A stretch of 64,000 nt of DNA, from positions 62,001 to 126,000 of the forward strand of contig CANPUE010000007.1 of NCBI GenBank assembly GCA_947577185.1, given 5' to 3'. The notes beneath the pieces were generated by a model that was not told where the DNA came from, ran no database searches, and saw nothing but the letters and a program-made list of their open reading frames with translations. The number at the start of each line of letters is the position of its first letter. The stretch's first letter is position 1. The position numbers were made by a program, and so were the translations under genes. This DNA is from an uncultured Lachnospiraceae bacterium (GTDB taxonomy: Bacteria; Bacillota; Clostridia; Lachnospirales; Lachnospiraceae). Shown piece after piece: positions 18,069 through 27,354 of this stretch.

Positions 18069-21000
18069 ATGGCAGAATTTACCTATCAGACAAGAAGACA
18101 GCTGACCGAGCGCTGGATCAACGATATCAAGCAAAAAGGTGCACGTCTTAGTGCGCAGGAGAAAAAACTGCTGCCGGATGTGTATCTTTATGCGATTCCG
18201 CAGGATGTCTGCGACTATATGCGAAACCTTCTCGACAGCGGCAGCTGTAAGACCCTCAGTGAAGTTTACATAAAACATTTTAAAGATCTGGTCGATGTCT
18301 GCGTGAAAAAAGAATGGCAGGAAGAATTTTATGACGCGCTCGATGCGATGAACGCTTACCAGATGACCTCAGGATGGTACCGGCGCAGTCTGCGCTCCGA
18401 CAGCTATTCTCCGTTTGTGCAGCAGAGCATCACACTGTTACGCGCCTATGCACAACTTGATTTTTACGGTGCAGATCTCGCGGACCTTCTGATCGGGAAT
18501 GTCCCGCCGGAGATCTATGACCATGCCAGAAACGAAGCTTTCTCCTATGCAGGAATTCTTGCAGCACGCATCAATGCGGGTGATGAGAAAACGATTCAGG
18601 CCGTGAAGGACATTCTGTTTGGCGAAAATAATACGCTCATGTTAAGCCGTGAGACGATTCTTGGCATTGTGATGAGCAAAAGCAAAGCGCTATATGAAGA
18701 CCTTGGCAGATTCCTGCTCGCGGCAAGGCTTCAAGAGGGCGCAAGACAGGCAGTCTGTGAGACGATGGATGCCGGACGGCCCGAAGCGTTCCTTTCTCTT
18801 TTTACCGTCATAGAAGAAAATAACCTTATCCGCTACTCTTCTGTCAAACGTGCGGTGAGCACGTGGATCGGAATCTTCGATGAAAAAAATGTAGACCGGA
18901 TCAGTGACAAACTGCTGCGGATGATGGGACAATGTCTCAGAGACGAAACGTTCTTAAAAACGCAGCTTGCCACGGATGATGCAGTCGCAATCAGCTGTGC
19001 GCTCTGGGCAAAAGGGTTTTACGATGCCAGGGATGCCGTTTCGACCGTTTTCGAACTGATCCGGCATGGATCAAAACCGCAGAGAATGGCCGCCTCCTAC
19101 TTTAACCGCTCCTTACAGCTTCCGAAACTGACGATGCAGGCGGCAAAAGAAGTGCTGCTTACCCACCCGGAAGATCTGGAGCTCGCAGCATGTTTTATGC
19201 CGGGTTTCATGAGCTCTGTCGGTTCCTGTTTCTACGATCTTGTCAAAGACACAAATAAGAGCAATTTCTCAGTGCTGCAGGATGTCGTCAGAAAGCCGCA
19301 GACTCTCTCCGTGAAAGAATTTTTTGAAAACAGGGAAGAGGCCGCCAGATTCTACGAAATCCTGAAAAATATGATGGCCCGCATCCCCAAAAAGGGCCTG
19401 CTCCTCTCCCCCTGTATTTTTCCCTGGTATCAGGTGACGCTCAGCCAGTCGGATCTCGCCGTGCGCCTGTGCCTGATCGCATGGATGCTGCAGGACGATG
19501 CCCTGTTAGACGAAACGTCAGAAATGATCCCTCTGATCGGTCAGGGAGAGGGATATTCTTATTACGGCGCCTCAAGGGCCGCAGTCGCAAGAGTCCTCCT
19601 CTACCGCCCTGTTTCCCCGACACGCAAAAAAGTCCTGTTTGAACTCCTGCACAACGCCGAAGAATATACCAACAAGGCGGCTCATGCGCTTGCAGACGAC
19701 ATGGAACTTGCCACGGAAGACTATGTGCAGATCGAACAGAACCTGAAATATAAAAAAGGACGCGCACAGACGCTCGCCCTCCTGCAAAAACAGGATAAAC
19801 GCGCTCTGACCGCCTGCATCGGCAGACTGCTCGCGCAAAAATCAGAAGAATACCATCTGGGCGCGCTCGACCTCGCCCTGCAGTTGAAAAAGGACGATGA
19901 AAAAAGCTTCCGGCAGCTTGTCCCGCAGCTGCAGACGATTTCAGAACCTACCGGCAGGGAGCAGGTACTCCTGAATGAACTTCTTGGAGCGAAAAGTAAG
20001 GCGCAGGATATTTTGAACACGCCGGGCTACGGCCTGTATGATACGGAAAAAGACTGGGTCCTCCCTCCGGTAACGATCGCGCAAAGCGACGCTTCAAGGC
20101 TTTTTATTCAGGGGGAATCCGCCTGCATCCGCCTTCTTATGGCGCTGGACAGACTGATCCACGCAAACCGCGAACGCTCCTACCGTTCGGCCTGGAGCGG
20201 CGAATATGTCCTCGGCGCCAAACTGGAACAGAGCCGTGCCATCTACAACGATCCGGGTGCAGAGCCGCTTGACGCCTATCCGTTCCGCGAACTGTGGGAG
20301 AGTTTTTATGAAAAAGAATGCAAAACACCGCAGCTTCTTCTGGAAACCAGACTTTATCTGCACTGTTATGACCAGCCCTCCTGTCTGCAAAACGATAAAC
20401 TGTACAAAAAAGTATTCGGAGGCGGTCTCGTCAAAAAAGCGCCCTTTCACAATCTGGGGATCAGTCTCTCCTATCTTCCCCAGGTGCGCACCATCCTGTC
20501 CGCACTGTTTGAGCAGTATGTGCCGCAGGAACTTCTGATGCGCTTTGCCCTGTGCACAACCGCGAAGCTGCTTTCCGTCCTGGATTCCTCCAACGATCTG
20601 TTTACAGTCAGACAAAAGCGCTGGAACGGTCAGTTCGAGGTCTATACGACACGCGCAACAGACCTTCCGATTTTTGCCCAAGTGCGCCAGTGGCTCTCTA
20701 ACGGCTCCTCCCATGCCGCAAAAGAAGACTGGGAGAGTTCCTTTACGCTGCGCTTCCGATTACAGCAATACTACCGGGCGCAGAAACAAAGGGAAAAGCA
20801 GCTTCAGTACGCCTACAACAGCAGCCGTAACGATTACCTGAATCTTTCCGATTACGTACAGTGTTATATACGGGGCATCTGGGATAAGGATCTGTTTTAC
20901 AAAGCAGTGTTCTCCTTTTTGGAGCTCGGAAGCCTTTTAGAACCGATTACTGCCGTGGAGCAAAAAGGCGCCGTCCCTTCACGCCAGGCCAGAGTCTACG

Positions 21001-23213
21001 CCCTTTCCTCCTTCTTCGGCAGTCAGACGATCAAACCGTCAGACGGAAAATACCGTTTTGACACAATCGGTACGGAAATGCCGGAAATGATGTTCGCCCA
21101 TGAACTATATCGGGAAGTTGTGCCCGTCATCCTGAACGTAGAACTGAAACGCGGTGAACAGCCCACGCCGTTTTCCAAAGACATCGGGAATATTCAGGTC
21201 ATCTACGGCATCGACTATATGATACAGATCCTGACCGCGCTCGGAAAAGATCCCCTGACGCGGGGATACAGCTATTACAGCCGTCAGACCGATAAAAAAA
21301 ATATTCTTTGTCATCTGCTCAAAGTCTCCATGCCAAAACCGGAAGAGACGGCGCAGGATTTAAAAAAAGCACTGAAAAACACCGATATCACCAAAATACG
21401 GCTGGTAGAGCTTGCGATGTACGCCGTACAGTGGATCCCGATGATCGAAGACTATCTGAACCTGCCCGGTTTCGCGAGTACCTGTTATTATTTCATGGCA
21501 CACACAAGCGAAGGCTTCAACGATCAGGTGGTCTCCATGATCGCCAAATATACGCCGCTCTCACCGGAAGAGCTGACCGACGGCGCATTTGACATCCACT
21601 GGTTCTTTGAGGCCTATGGTATGCTCGGTGAGAAAAATTTCAAACTGCTCTATGACGCCGCAAAATATTCTTCCGCAGGAACCGCCCACACAAGAGCCAG
21701 AAAGTATGCGGATGCCGCCCTCGGGATCGCCAAAAAGGAAGATCTGGAAGCACAGATTCATGCCAGACGGAACAAAGATCTCCTGATGAGCCTGCCCCTC
21801 CTGCCGCTTCCGGAAGAGAAAGAAGCGCGGGAAAATGAACTTTTAGACCGCTATCGTTTTATCCTCAAATACAAAAAAGAAAGCAGACAGTTCGGCGCCC
21901 AGAGGCGTGCCAGCGAAGGACGCGCCGTACAGATCGCGCTCAGGAATTTAAGCGTCAATGCCGGCTTTACGGATGTGACGCGTCTTACGCTGCGTATGGA
22001 AGGAAAGCTCACGGAACAGTCCGCAGAATATTTTGACTGGAAGCGCATCGACGACATCGAGTTGAAAATTTCTGTAGATGAAAACGGAAAAAGCACCCTG
22101 CAATGTCAAAAAGACGGCAGACTGCTCAAATCTGTTCCGGCAGGCTTCAAAAAGCACGAAACCGTACTGAGATTTCAGGAAGTCACCAAACAGTTAAAGG
22201 AGCAGTACAGCCGGACAAAACAGATGATGGAACAGGCTATGGAAGACCAGACTGCATTTGAAGTCTGGGAATATCTGGAACTGTACAAAAATCCCGTCGC
22301 AGGACCCATCACGCAGACACTCGTCCTCAAAGCGGATAACAGACTGGGGTTTCTCACAGACGACGGCCTTGCGGATCCCACGGGCGGCCTGGTGCCCTTA
22401 AAGCCTGACGATCAGGTTTTTATCGCCCATCCTTTCGATCTCTACAGGGAAGAGAGCTTACATAAATATCAGAAAGCATTGTTTGAAAGACAGATCAGAC
22501 AGCCCTTTAAGCAGGTCTTCCGTGAACTTTACGTGAAACTGGAAGAAGAATTGGAGAAAGAGGAATCCATGCTCTTTTCCGGCAACCAGATCCAGCCGTT
22601 AAAAACGGTGGGCGCCCTGAAGAGCAGACGCTGGGTGGCCGATTACGAAGACGGTCTGCAGAAGATTTATTATAAAGAAAATATTGTCGCCCGCATTTAC
22701 GCTATGGCAGACTGGTTCTCTCCCAGCGACGTGGAAGCCCCGACCTTAGAGTATGTTGTGTTTGAGGACCGTAAGACCGGCAGGCCGCTTGCGATCAAAG
22801 ACATCCCGGACATCATTTACAGTGAAGTCATGCGGGACGTAGACCTGGCCGTCAGCGTTGCCCATGCCGGCGGCGTAGATCCGGAGACAAGTCACTCAAC
22901 GATCGAGATGCGAAAAGCGATTATCGCATGCAATCTTTCCCTGTTCCGGACCAAAAATGTCCGCCTCGACGGAAACCACGCGATCATCGACGGATCTCTC
23001 GGCCAGTACACGGTTCATCTGGGAAGCGGCGTCGTGCACCAGATCGGAAACGCCATGCTCTTTGTCGTTCCGGTCCACTCACAGCACAGAGGACGCATCT
23101 TCCTTCCATTTGTGGACGATGATCCCAAGACCGCGGAGATCCTCTCGAAGATCCTCCTGTTTGCAGAAGATAAAAAAATCAAAGACCCGAATATTTTAAA
23201 GCAGATACAGTAA
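18069..23213 (+). CDS. DUF4132 domain-containing giant protein
   Basis: A 1714-residue cytoplasmic protein. The first about 1300 residues look like an extended helical-repeat scaffold (many amphipathic helices, no transmembrane segments). The DUF4132 region begins near residue 1395 (WEYLELYKNPVAGPITQTLV, then HPFDLYREE near 1454 and the RRWVADYEDG segment), and the C-terminal module ends with VHLGSGVVHQIG (about 1650), LPFVDDDPKT and a SKILLLA-like tail (ILLFAEDKKIKDP). Relatives include E. coli YehI/MolR-type proteins, whose function is unsettled. The unusual size, the two small upstream genes and the lack of link to neighbours suggest a self-contained module. Confidence 0.88.
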   Translation: MAEFTYQTRRQLTERWINDIKQKGARLSAQEKKLLPDVYLYAIPQDVCDYMRNLLDSGSCKTLSEVYIKHFKDLVDVCVKKEWQEEFYDALDAMNAYQMTSGWYRRSLRSDSYSPFVQQSITLLRAYAQLDFYGADLADLLIGNVPPEIYDHARNEAFSYAGILAARINAGDEKTIQAVKDILFGENNTLMLSRETILGIVMSKSKALYEDLGRFLLAARLQEGARQAVCETMDAGRPEAFLSLFTVIEENNLIRYSSVKRAVSTWIGIFDEKNVDRISDKLLRMMGQCLRDETFLKTQLATDDAVAISCALWAKGFYDARDAVSTVFELIRHGSKPQRMAASYFNRSLQLPKLTMQAAKEVLLTHPEDLELAACFMPGFMSSVGSCFYDLVKDTNKSNFSVLQDVVRKPQTLSVKEFFENREEAARFYEILKNMMARIPKKGLLLSPCIFPWYQVTLSQSDLAVRLCLIAWMLQDDALLDETSEMIPLIGQGEGYSYYGASRAAVARVLLYRPVSPTRKKVLFELLHNAEEYTNKAAHALADDMELATEDYVQIEQNLKYKKGRAQTLALLQKQDKRALTACIGRLLAQKSEEYHLGALDLALQLKKDDEKSFRQLVPQLQTISEPTGREQVLLNELLGAKSKAQDILNTPGYGLYDTEKDWVLPPVTIAQSDASRLFIQGESACIRLLMALDRLIHANRERSYRSAWSGEYVLGAKLEQSRAIYNDPGAEPLDAYPFRELWESFYEKECKTPQLLLETRLYLHCYDQPSCLQNDKLYKKVFGGGLVKKAPFHNLGISLSYLPQVRTILSALFEQYVPQELLMRFALCTTAKLLSVLDSSNDLFTVRQKRWNGQFEVYTTRATDLPIFAQVRQWLSNGSSHAAKEDWESSFTLRFRLQQYYRAQKQREKQLQYAYNSSRNDYLNLSDYVQCYIRGIWDKDLFYKAVFSFLELGSLLEPITAVEQKGAVPSRQARVYALSSFFGSQTIKPSDGKYRFDTIGTEMPEMMFAHELYREVVPVILNVELKRGEQPTPFSKDIGNIQVIYGIDYMIQILTALGKDPLTRGYSYYSRQTDKKNILCHLLKVSMPKPEETAQDLKKALKNTDITKIRLVELAMYAVQWIPMIEDYLNLPGFASTCYYFMAHTSEGFNDQVVSMIAKYTPLSPEELTDGAFDIHWFFEAYGMLGEKNFKLLYDAAKYSSAGTAHTRARKYADAALGIAKKEDLEAQIHARRNKDLLMSLPLLPLPEEKEARENELLDRYRFILKYKKESRQFGAQRRASEGRAVQIALRNLSVNAGFTDVTRLTLRMEGKLTEQSAEYFDWKRIDDIELKISVDENGKSTLQCQKDGRLLKSVPAGFKKHETVLRFQEVTKQLKEQYSRTKQMMEQAMEDQTAFEVWEYLELYKNPVAGPITQTLVLKADNRLGFLTDDGLADPTGGLVPLKPDDQVFIAHPFDLYREESLHKYQKALFERQIRQPFKQVFRELYVKLEEELEKEESMLFSGNQIQPLKTVGALKSRRWVADYEDGLQKIYYKENIVARIYAMADWFSPSDVEAPTLEYVVFEDRKTGRPLAIKDIPDIIYSEVMRDVDLAVSVAHAGGVDPETSHSTIEMRKAIIACNLSLFRTKNVRLDGNHAIIDGSLGQYTVHLGSGVVHQIGNAMLFVVPVHSQHRGRIFLPFVDDDPKTAEILSKILLFAEDKKIKDPNILKQIQ

Positions 23214-23222
23214 CCGCCTTTT

Positions 23223-24542
23223 TCATCTCTTGTTACCGTTTCCGATCCCGTACACTTTCACACCGTGTGCGGGAACGGAGGCCGTTATCTTTCCGCCGGC
23301 CGTACTGCTTTCTTCCTGATCCCAGAGTTCAAATAAAGAAACGTCCTCATCCTTTGCAAAGCCTTCCTCCAACTCCGCAAGGCTGATGCCAAGATCCGCG
23401 TCTTCTTCACCGGTATTAAAAAGCGCCACACACAGTCGGCCGGAAGCATGGTCTTTATTTTTCCAGATCACCTGCCCGTCCGTCCGCACAAGCTGTGTGC
23501 CTCTGCAGTCTTTTTTTAACAGTGCAAGGAGATCGGAATTAGTCAAAAGCGCCAGCGTCTTTTCATCCAACAGCGTCAGTTCCGCACCGATCATGAGCGG
23601 TGAGCGGAACATACACCAGAGCGTCATCATCGTTTTCTGTTCCGCTTCCGAAAACGCACTGTCCCTCTGTGCACCGAAACCTTTGCCCAGTTTTCCCACA
23701 GGAAGCATGTCACAGTCCGGGAAACAGCCTTCACGCACATGATCCTGCCAGAGTTCGCAGCGCGCAAACATCGCTTTTAACAGACTCCAGTCATCCCAGA
23801 AATCATCGGTGATCCGCCACATATTCGCGTATCGGCAGTAATCCCATGCGTGGTCGATCTGCGCCGGGCCGGGCGAAAGACTCAACACGATCGGTCTGCC
23901 GCACTGATCGATGGCGCGGTGCAGCATCCTGATCTCTTCCCAGCCGCCAAACGGCTCCGTCCGGTATAATCTGCTGTCACAGATATCATCGCACTTGATA
24001 TAGTCAACGCCCCACTGCGCATACATCGTCATCAGGGAATCATAATATGCCTGCCCGTCCTTCGTATCGCGCACACCGTACATGTCAGGATTCCAGATAC
24101 AGATCGACGAAGGATCCGCGATCCTGTCAGCCGTCTCTTCCGCTCCCAGAACGGGACAATGTTCATGTGCCGCTTTCCGCGGGATCCCGCGCATGATATG
24201 AATGCCGAATTTTAACCCCAGATTATGAATGTATTCGGCCAGCGGCGCAAATCCCTTCCCGCCTGCCGATGACGGAAATCTTGCAGGAGCAGGCTGTAAC
24301 CTCCCATACTCATCCATCTCCACATCACCGAACGGAATATACTGAAACCGGTCCCGCATCGTTCCGGCATCATTGGAATACCACTCGATGTCCACGACAA
24401 TATATTCCCATCCGAACGCTTTCAGGTGTGCGGCCATATAATCCGCATTGGCCTTAATCTGCTCTTCATTCACTGTCGTATCATAGTAATCATAACTATT
24501 CCACCCCATCGGCGGCGTCAGCGCAAATTCATTTTTATTCAT
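23223..24542 (-). CDS. Alpha-galactosidase-like glycoside hydrolase family 27
   Basis: A 439-residue enzyme without a signal peptide, so it acts on imported oligosaccharides. It starts with the family hallmark TPPMGWNSYDYYD. The nucleophile is expected at Asp185 in YIKCDD and the acid/base at Asp246/247 in RITDDFWDDW. The C-terminal 90 residues form the usual antiparallel beta domain. It removes terminal alpha-galactose or alpha-N-acetylgalactosamine residues. It has its own promoter at 24593-24621 and ends 9 bases from the convergent DUF4132 gene. It probably belongs functionally with the sugar importer at 28-37 kb, although spoVAA lies between. Confidence 0.9.
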   Translation of the reverse strand: MNKNEFALTPPMGWNSYDYYDTTVNEEQIKANADYMAAHLKAFGWEYIVVDIEWYSNDAGTMRDRFQYIPFGDVEMDEYGRLQPAPARFPSSAGGKGFAPLAEYIHNLGLKFGIHIMRGIPRKAAHEHCPVLGAEETADRIADPSSICIWNPDMYGVRDTKDGQAYYDSLMTMYAQWGVDYIKCDDICDSRLYRTEPFGGWEEIRMLHRAIDQCGRPIVLSLSPGPAQIDHAWDYCRYANMWRITDDFWDDWSLLKAMFARCELWQDHVREGCFPDCDMLPVGKLGKGFGAQRDSAFSEAEQKTMMTLWCMFRSPLMIGAELTLLDEKTLALLTNSDLLALLKKDCRGTQLVRTDGQVIWKNKDHASGRLCVALFNTGEEDADLGISLAELEEGFAKDEDVSLFELWDQEESSTAGGKITASVPAHGVKVYGIGNGNKR

Positions 24543-24592
24543 CTTCCCTTCTGTTCCTTTCTTTGTTTTTCCGAAAACATGTGTCTGTTTAT

Positions 24593-24621
24593 ACTATACC
24601 CTATTTTACGCCTTTTGCCAA
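24593..24621 (-). promoter_or_regulatory. Sigma-A promoter of the GH27 gene
   Basis: On the minus strand TTGGCA (24621-24616), a 17-base spacer and TATAGT (24598-24593), followed by GAAGGGAAG before the ATG at 24542. Confidence 0.7.
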
Positions 24622-24679
24622 TTGCGGGATTTTCCATGAGTGCTTTATACTGCGGCGATTTCCTGTAAAGTAAAAGAGA

Positions 24680-24693
24680 GCAGCGCTCGCTGC
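24680..24693 (-). terminator. Possible weak terminator after spoVAA
   Basis: A GCAGC-GAGC-GCTGC hairpin followed on the minus strand by TCTCTTTTACTTT lies 20 bases after the spoVAA stop codon. The stem is short and the T-run interrupted. Confidence 0.35.
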
Positions 24694-24714
24694 CCCCTTC
24701 TCCTTTAAAATATC

Positions 24715-25365
24715 TCAGCTGACATCAATTGTTTTGCCTTCCCTGTCCGCGGTTTCAATCAGCGCCTTATTGACATCCGATTCGTAGACACGCATCTCCA
24801 CTTCGATCGGCGTCGGATCTTTGGTAATCCGTCTGCCGCCGATATGGTTAAAAAACAATGTGATCCCTATCGCCAGACCGAGCGAATAGGATAGTTCCAA
24901 AATAGTGTACCCGTCACTCTCCTGTCCCATAACCATCTCATGCACCTTCGTAAACACTTCATTGATCCCGATATCATTGTGAAACGCCATGATCGTAAAA
25001 GCGGTTCCGAAAAAGGCGATCATCGATACAAACAGAATCTTAAACCACTGCACCGGTCCCTTATGTCTGTCTACATTAATGTGCTCAATGAGAAAATCCG
25101 CTTCACCGAGGTTTTCTATCGTGATATTCGGGTACAGACTGTTGATCTCCTCGATGACCTTTAAGATGCTGATGACCTGCCTTTGGGGTTCCCCCTCCTT
25201 AAAATGATGAAGCTTGATCGTCTTTACTTTTGCAAGAACCGCTGCATCGGTGCATGTCAGCTTGCCGATGTCTTTGAGAAAAACGTCCTCCGACTGCAGT
25301 TCTATATTCTGTTCGGCCTTCAAATAAAGGGTTACATTGTTTTTAGGGGTCGCATTTGTGGACAT
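24715..25365 (-). CDS. spoVAA: Stage V sporulation protein AA
   Basis: A 216-residue membrane protein of the SpoVA complex that moves dipicolinic acid across the forespore membrane. The N-terminal 110 residues are a soluble domain (LYLKAEQNIEL, LKVIEEINSLYPNITIENLGE), then two hydrophobic helices (about 108-125 and 150-168) and a C-terminal tail (DPTPIEVEMRVYESDVNKALIE), as in Bacillus SpoVAA. It is normally the first gene of spoVA, directly before spoVAB. Here it is alone, about 12 kb from spoVAB-spoVAC and downstream of them in transcription direction. A near-perfect sigma-G promoter (25396-25426) explains how it can still be expressed in the forespore. Confidence 0.88.
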   Translation of the reverse strand: MSTNATPKNNVTLYLKAEQNIELQSEDVFLKDIGKLTCTDAAVLAKVKTIKLHHFKEGEPQRQVISILKVIEEINSLYPNITIENLGEADFLIEHINVDRHKGPVQWFKILFVSMIAFFGTAFTIMAFHNDIGINEVFTKVHEMVMGQESDGYTILELSYSLGLAIGITLFFNHIGGRRITKDPTPIEVEMRVYESDVNKALIETADREGKTIDVS

Positions 25366-25395
25366 GGTCGTCTGCCTCTTTCCGTTTTATTAAGA

Positions 25396-25426
25396 TAGTA
25401 TGGATTCATCCCGCAAATTTTATTCA
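25396..25426 (-). promoter_or_regulatory. Sigma-G promoter of spoVAA
   Basis: On the minus strand TGAATA (25426-25421), exactly 18 bases, then CATACTA (25402-25396), about 30 bases before the spoVAA start. Both boxes match the known sigma-G consensus (GHATR, N17-18, CATNMTA). The -35 box overlaps the TAA stop codon of the GH20 gene. Confidence 0.82.
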
Positions 25427-27291
25427 TGAATCCTCTCAAACATCCGCATCCCTTCTTTTAGTCCGCTTCTCTTATTCCTCTCCATCCACAGGCTTTCATG
25501 TTCCCGCATGATCTCCGCATACAGCCTTTTATCTTCAACGTTTTCGCGTCCTTCTATAATCTCTTCCCGCACCTGTGTCAAATACAGCAACATTTTAAGC
25601 GCATTCCGATATTCTCTGACTGCCGTCTCTCCTTCCGTACCCTGCGGGCGCACACTGTCCAGCTGCGACAGGCAGGACTGCACAAACGCGTACAGTTTCT
25701 TTGGCTGAAATGTCTGACGTTTTTCGTAACTCTCCAAATAAGCCCTGCACACTTCCGGCGGTGAAAAAAAAGTTACACTCTCCGCCAGCCATTTTACCTT
25801 TTCCTCATATTCCTGTTTCGTTGTTTTGCCGAACATCAGCGGCAGGCAGGCGAGTGAACGACAGGGCAGGCGAAACTCTTCCTGCAGATAAAATCTGCCT
25901 GCTTTCAGAGCAAGCTGCCCCATCGTACCGGAAACATCCGCAAACACAAACACATTCAGCGCATCTGCCAGCTCTTCCTCGTTCATGCCCTCCCGATTCC
26001 ACGCCCAGGCCGCCGCGTAAGCCAGTCCCGGATAGCTGACGGGCTGATACTGCAGATGGTTCATGTCTCCCCAGTCGGTAAGCAGCATCCCTTCCGCTCC
26101 GTATCTGTGCGCCGCCACTGCGGTACGCCTGACATTTTCCAGCATATTATCTGTCAGACCGGTAAAAGAGGACCAGCTTGATGTGCCGGGAGAAAGACAG
26201 AAACATCTGCCTGATTCTTTCAGATATTGTGCCTTCTGCTCCACGGGGTATTCTCTGTCATATCCCCAGTTCACGATCAGGATGTCTTCCGGAATCCTGC
26301 GGATCATCTGCGGATACTTTGCAAACAGATCGTCCCACATCATCATCCGGTATCCTTCATCGCCCAACAGTTTGTGCAGGGCTTCAATATAGGAAAGCAG
26401 CAGACGTTCACCGCCGTCTTTTTCCAGCAATGCCTGATTCTTTCCTTTCCCGAATTCAAAAGCTTCATCCAGTCCCACATGAAACAGCCCCGGTTGAAAA
26501 GAATCTTTCAGGTCGTCAAATAATCGTCTGATAAGATCTAAGCTGCCCGGGTCGGACGCATTGAGCGTCGTCGGCGGGAACTTTATCCCTTTTACAGTCA
26601 GTCCTTCTTCCGCTTCCGCCAGTCCTTTGTATTCCGGAAGCGTCAGCCATGCGGCCATATGCCCCAGACTGTTCTGCTGCGGCACCAGATCCACAAAGCA
26701 CTCCTGGCAATAAGACGTCAGTTCTCTGATTTCGTCTGGCAGCAGGCAGGTATCCTCCCGCCATATATGCGGGTGGGACGGATAACCATATGAAAATCCT
26801 TCTATGTAGAGTTCCAGATGGTTATATTTAAGAGATGCGAGCAGGTCCGTCAGCCGCTTCAGCGTCTTGAGCGCAGGCACTTTGCCCCTGCTGATATCCA
26901 CAAGAACACCGCGCAGTTTCAAAGCCGGCTGGTCCACGATACGGCAGCATGGAAGCATCCCGTCACTCTGGAGCACCGCCTGGTGCAGTGTCGCCATCGC
27001 ATAATAAGCCCCTTTTAGAGTTCTGTATCCGATCTTACTCCCTTTCTTTGTTATCTCCAGCCGATAGCCTTCCTCCGGCAGACTTTCCTCCATACAAAAG
27101 GAAACGGCATCTGCTTTCTCCCCCTCCTGTCCATCCGGCATTATCACAAGTTCCGGCCATAATCGTTTCAATCCGCTGCGCATCCCCTCCAGTTTTTGCG
27201 GCAGATACGCGCTCCATGTGTCCGGCACCGAAAAATTCTCCCCGCTGTAGACGATGCTTTCCGGTTTTGGTAAAAAAATCATTTCCTTCAT
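25420..27291 (-). CDS. Glycoside hydrolase family 20-like beta-N-acetylhexosaminidase
   Basis: A 623-residue cytoplasmic glycosidase (no signal peptide). The N-terminal about 120 residues form the small alpha/beta GH20b-type domain (EGYRLEIT, GAYYAMATLHQ), followed by the TIM barrel from RGVLVDISRGKVP. The catalytic pair is expected at Asp275-Glu276 in FHVGLDEAFEF, which matches the HxGxDE motif. A long helical C-terminal region (about 480-623) follows. The enzyme should release terminal GlcNAc or GalNAc. It ends the sugar-importer gene set, 64 bases after the esterase gene, and its last codons hold the -35 box of spoVAA. Confidence 0.82.
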   Translation of the reverse strand: MKEMIFLPKPESIVYSGENFSVPDTWSAYLPQKLEGMRSGLKRLWPELVIMPDGQEGEKADAVSFCMEESLPEEGYRLEITKKGSKIGYRTLKGAYYAMATLHQAVLQSDGMLPCCRIVDQPALKLRGVLVDISRGKVPALKTLKRLTDLLASLKYNHLELYIEGFSYGYPSHPHIWREDTCLLPDEIRELTSYCQECFVDLVPQQNSLGHMAAWLTLPEYKGLAEAEEGLTVKGIKFPPTTLNASDPGSLDLIRRLFDDLKDSFQPGLFHVGLDEAFEFGKGKNQALLEKDGGERLLLSYIEALHKLLGDEGYRMMMWDDLFAKYPQMIRRIPEDILIVNWGYDREYPVEQKAQYLKESGRCFCLSPGTSSWSSFTGLTDNMLENVRRTAVAAHRYGAEGMLLTDWGDMNHLQYQPVSYPGLAYAAAWAWNREGMNEEELADALNVFVFADVSGTMGQLALKAGRFYLQEEFRLPCRSLACLPLMFGKTTKQEYEEKVKWLAESVTFFSPPEVCRAYLESYEKRQTFQPKKLYAFVQSCLSQLDSVRPQGTEGETAVREYRNALKMLLYLTQVREEIIEGRENVEDKRLYAEIMREHESLWMERNKRSGLKEGMRMFERIHE

Positions 27292-27354
27292 TGTTCACTG
27301 TCCTTTCCTGCTTCTCATACGTTTCCCGGTTGACTGGTTTGCCCGACAGACGGA

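Noticed and set aside
22928..23199. Overlapping frames inside the DUF4132 gene and other long genes on either strand
   Set aside because: They are shadow frames caused by codon composition, without ribosome sites or family features.
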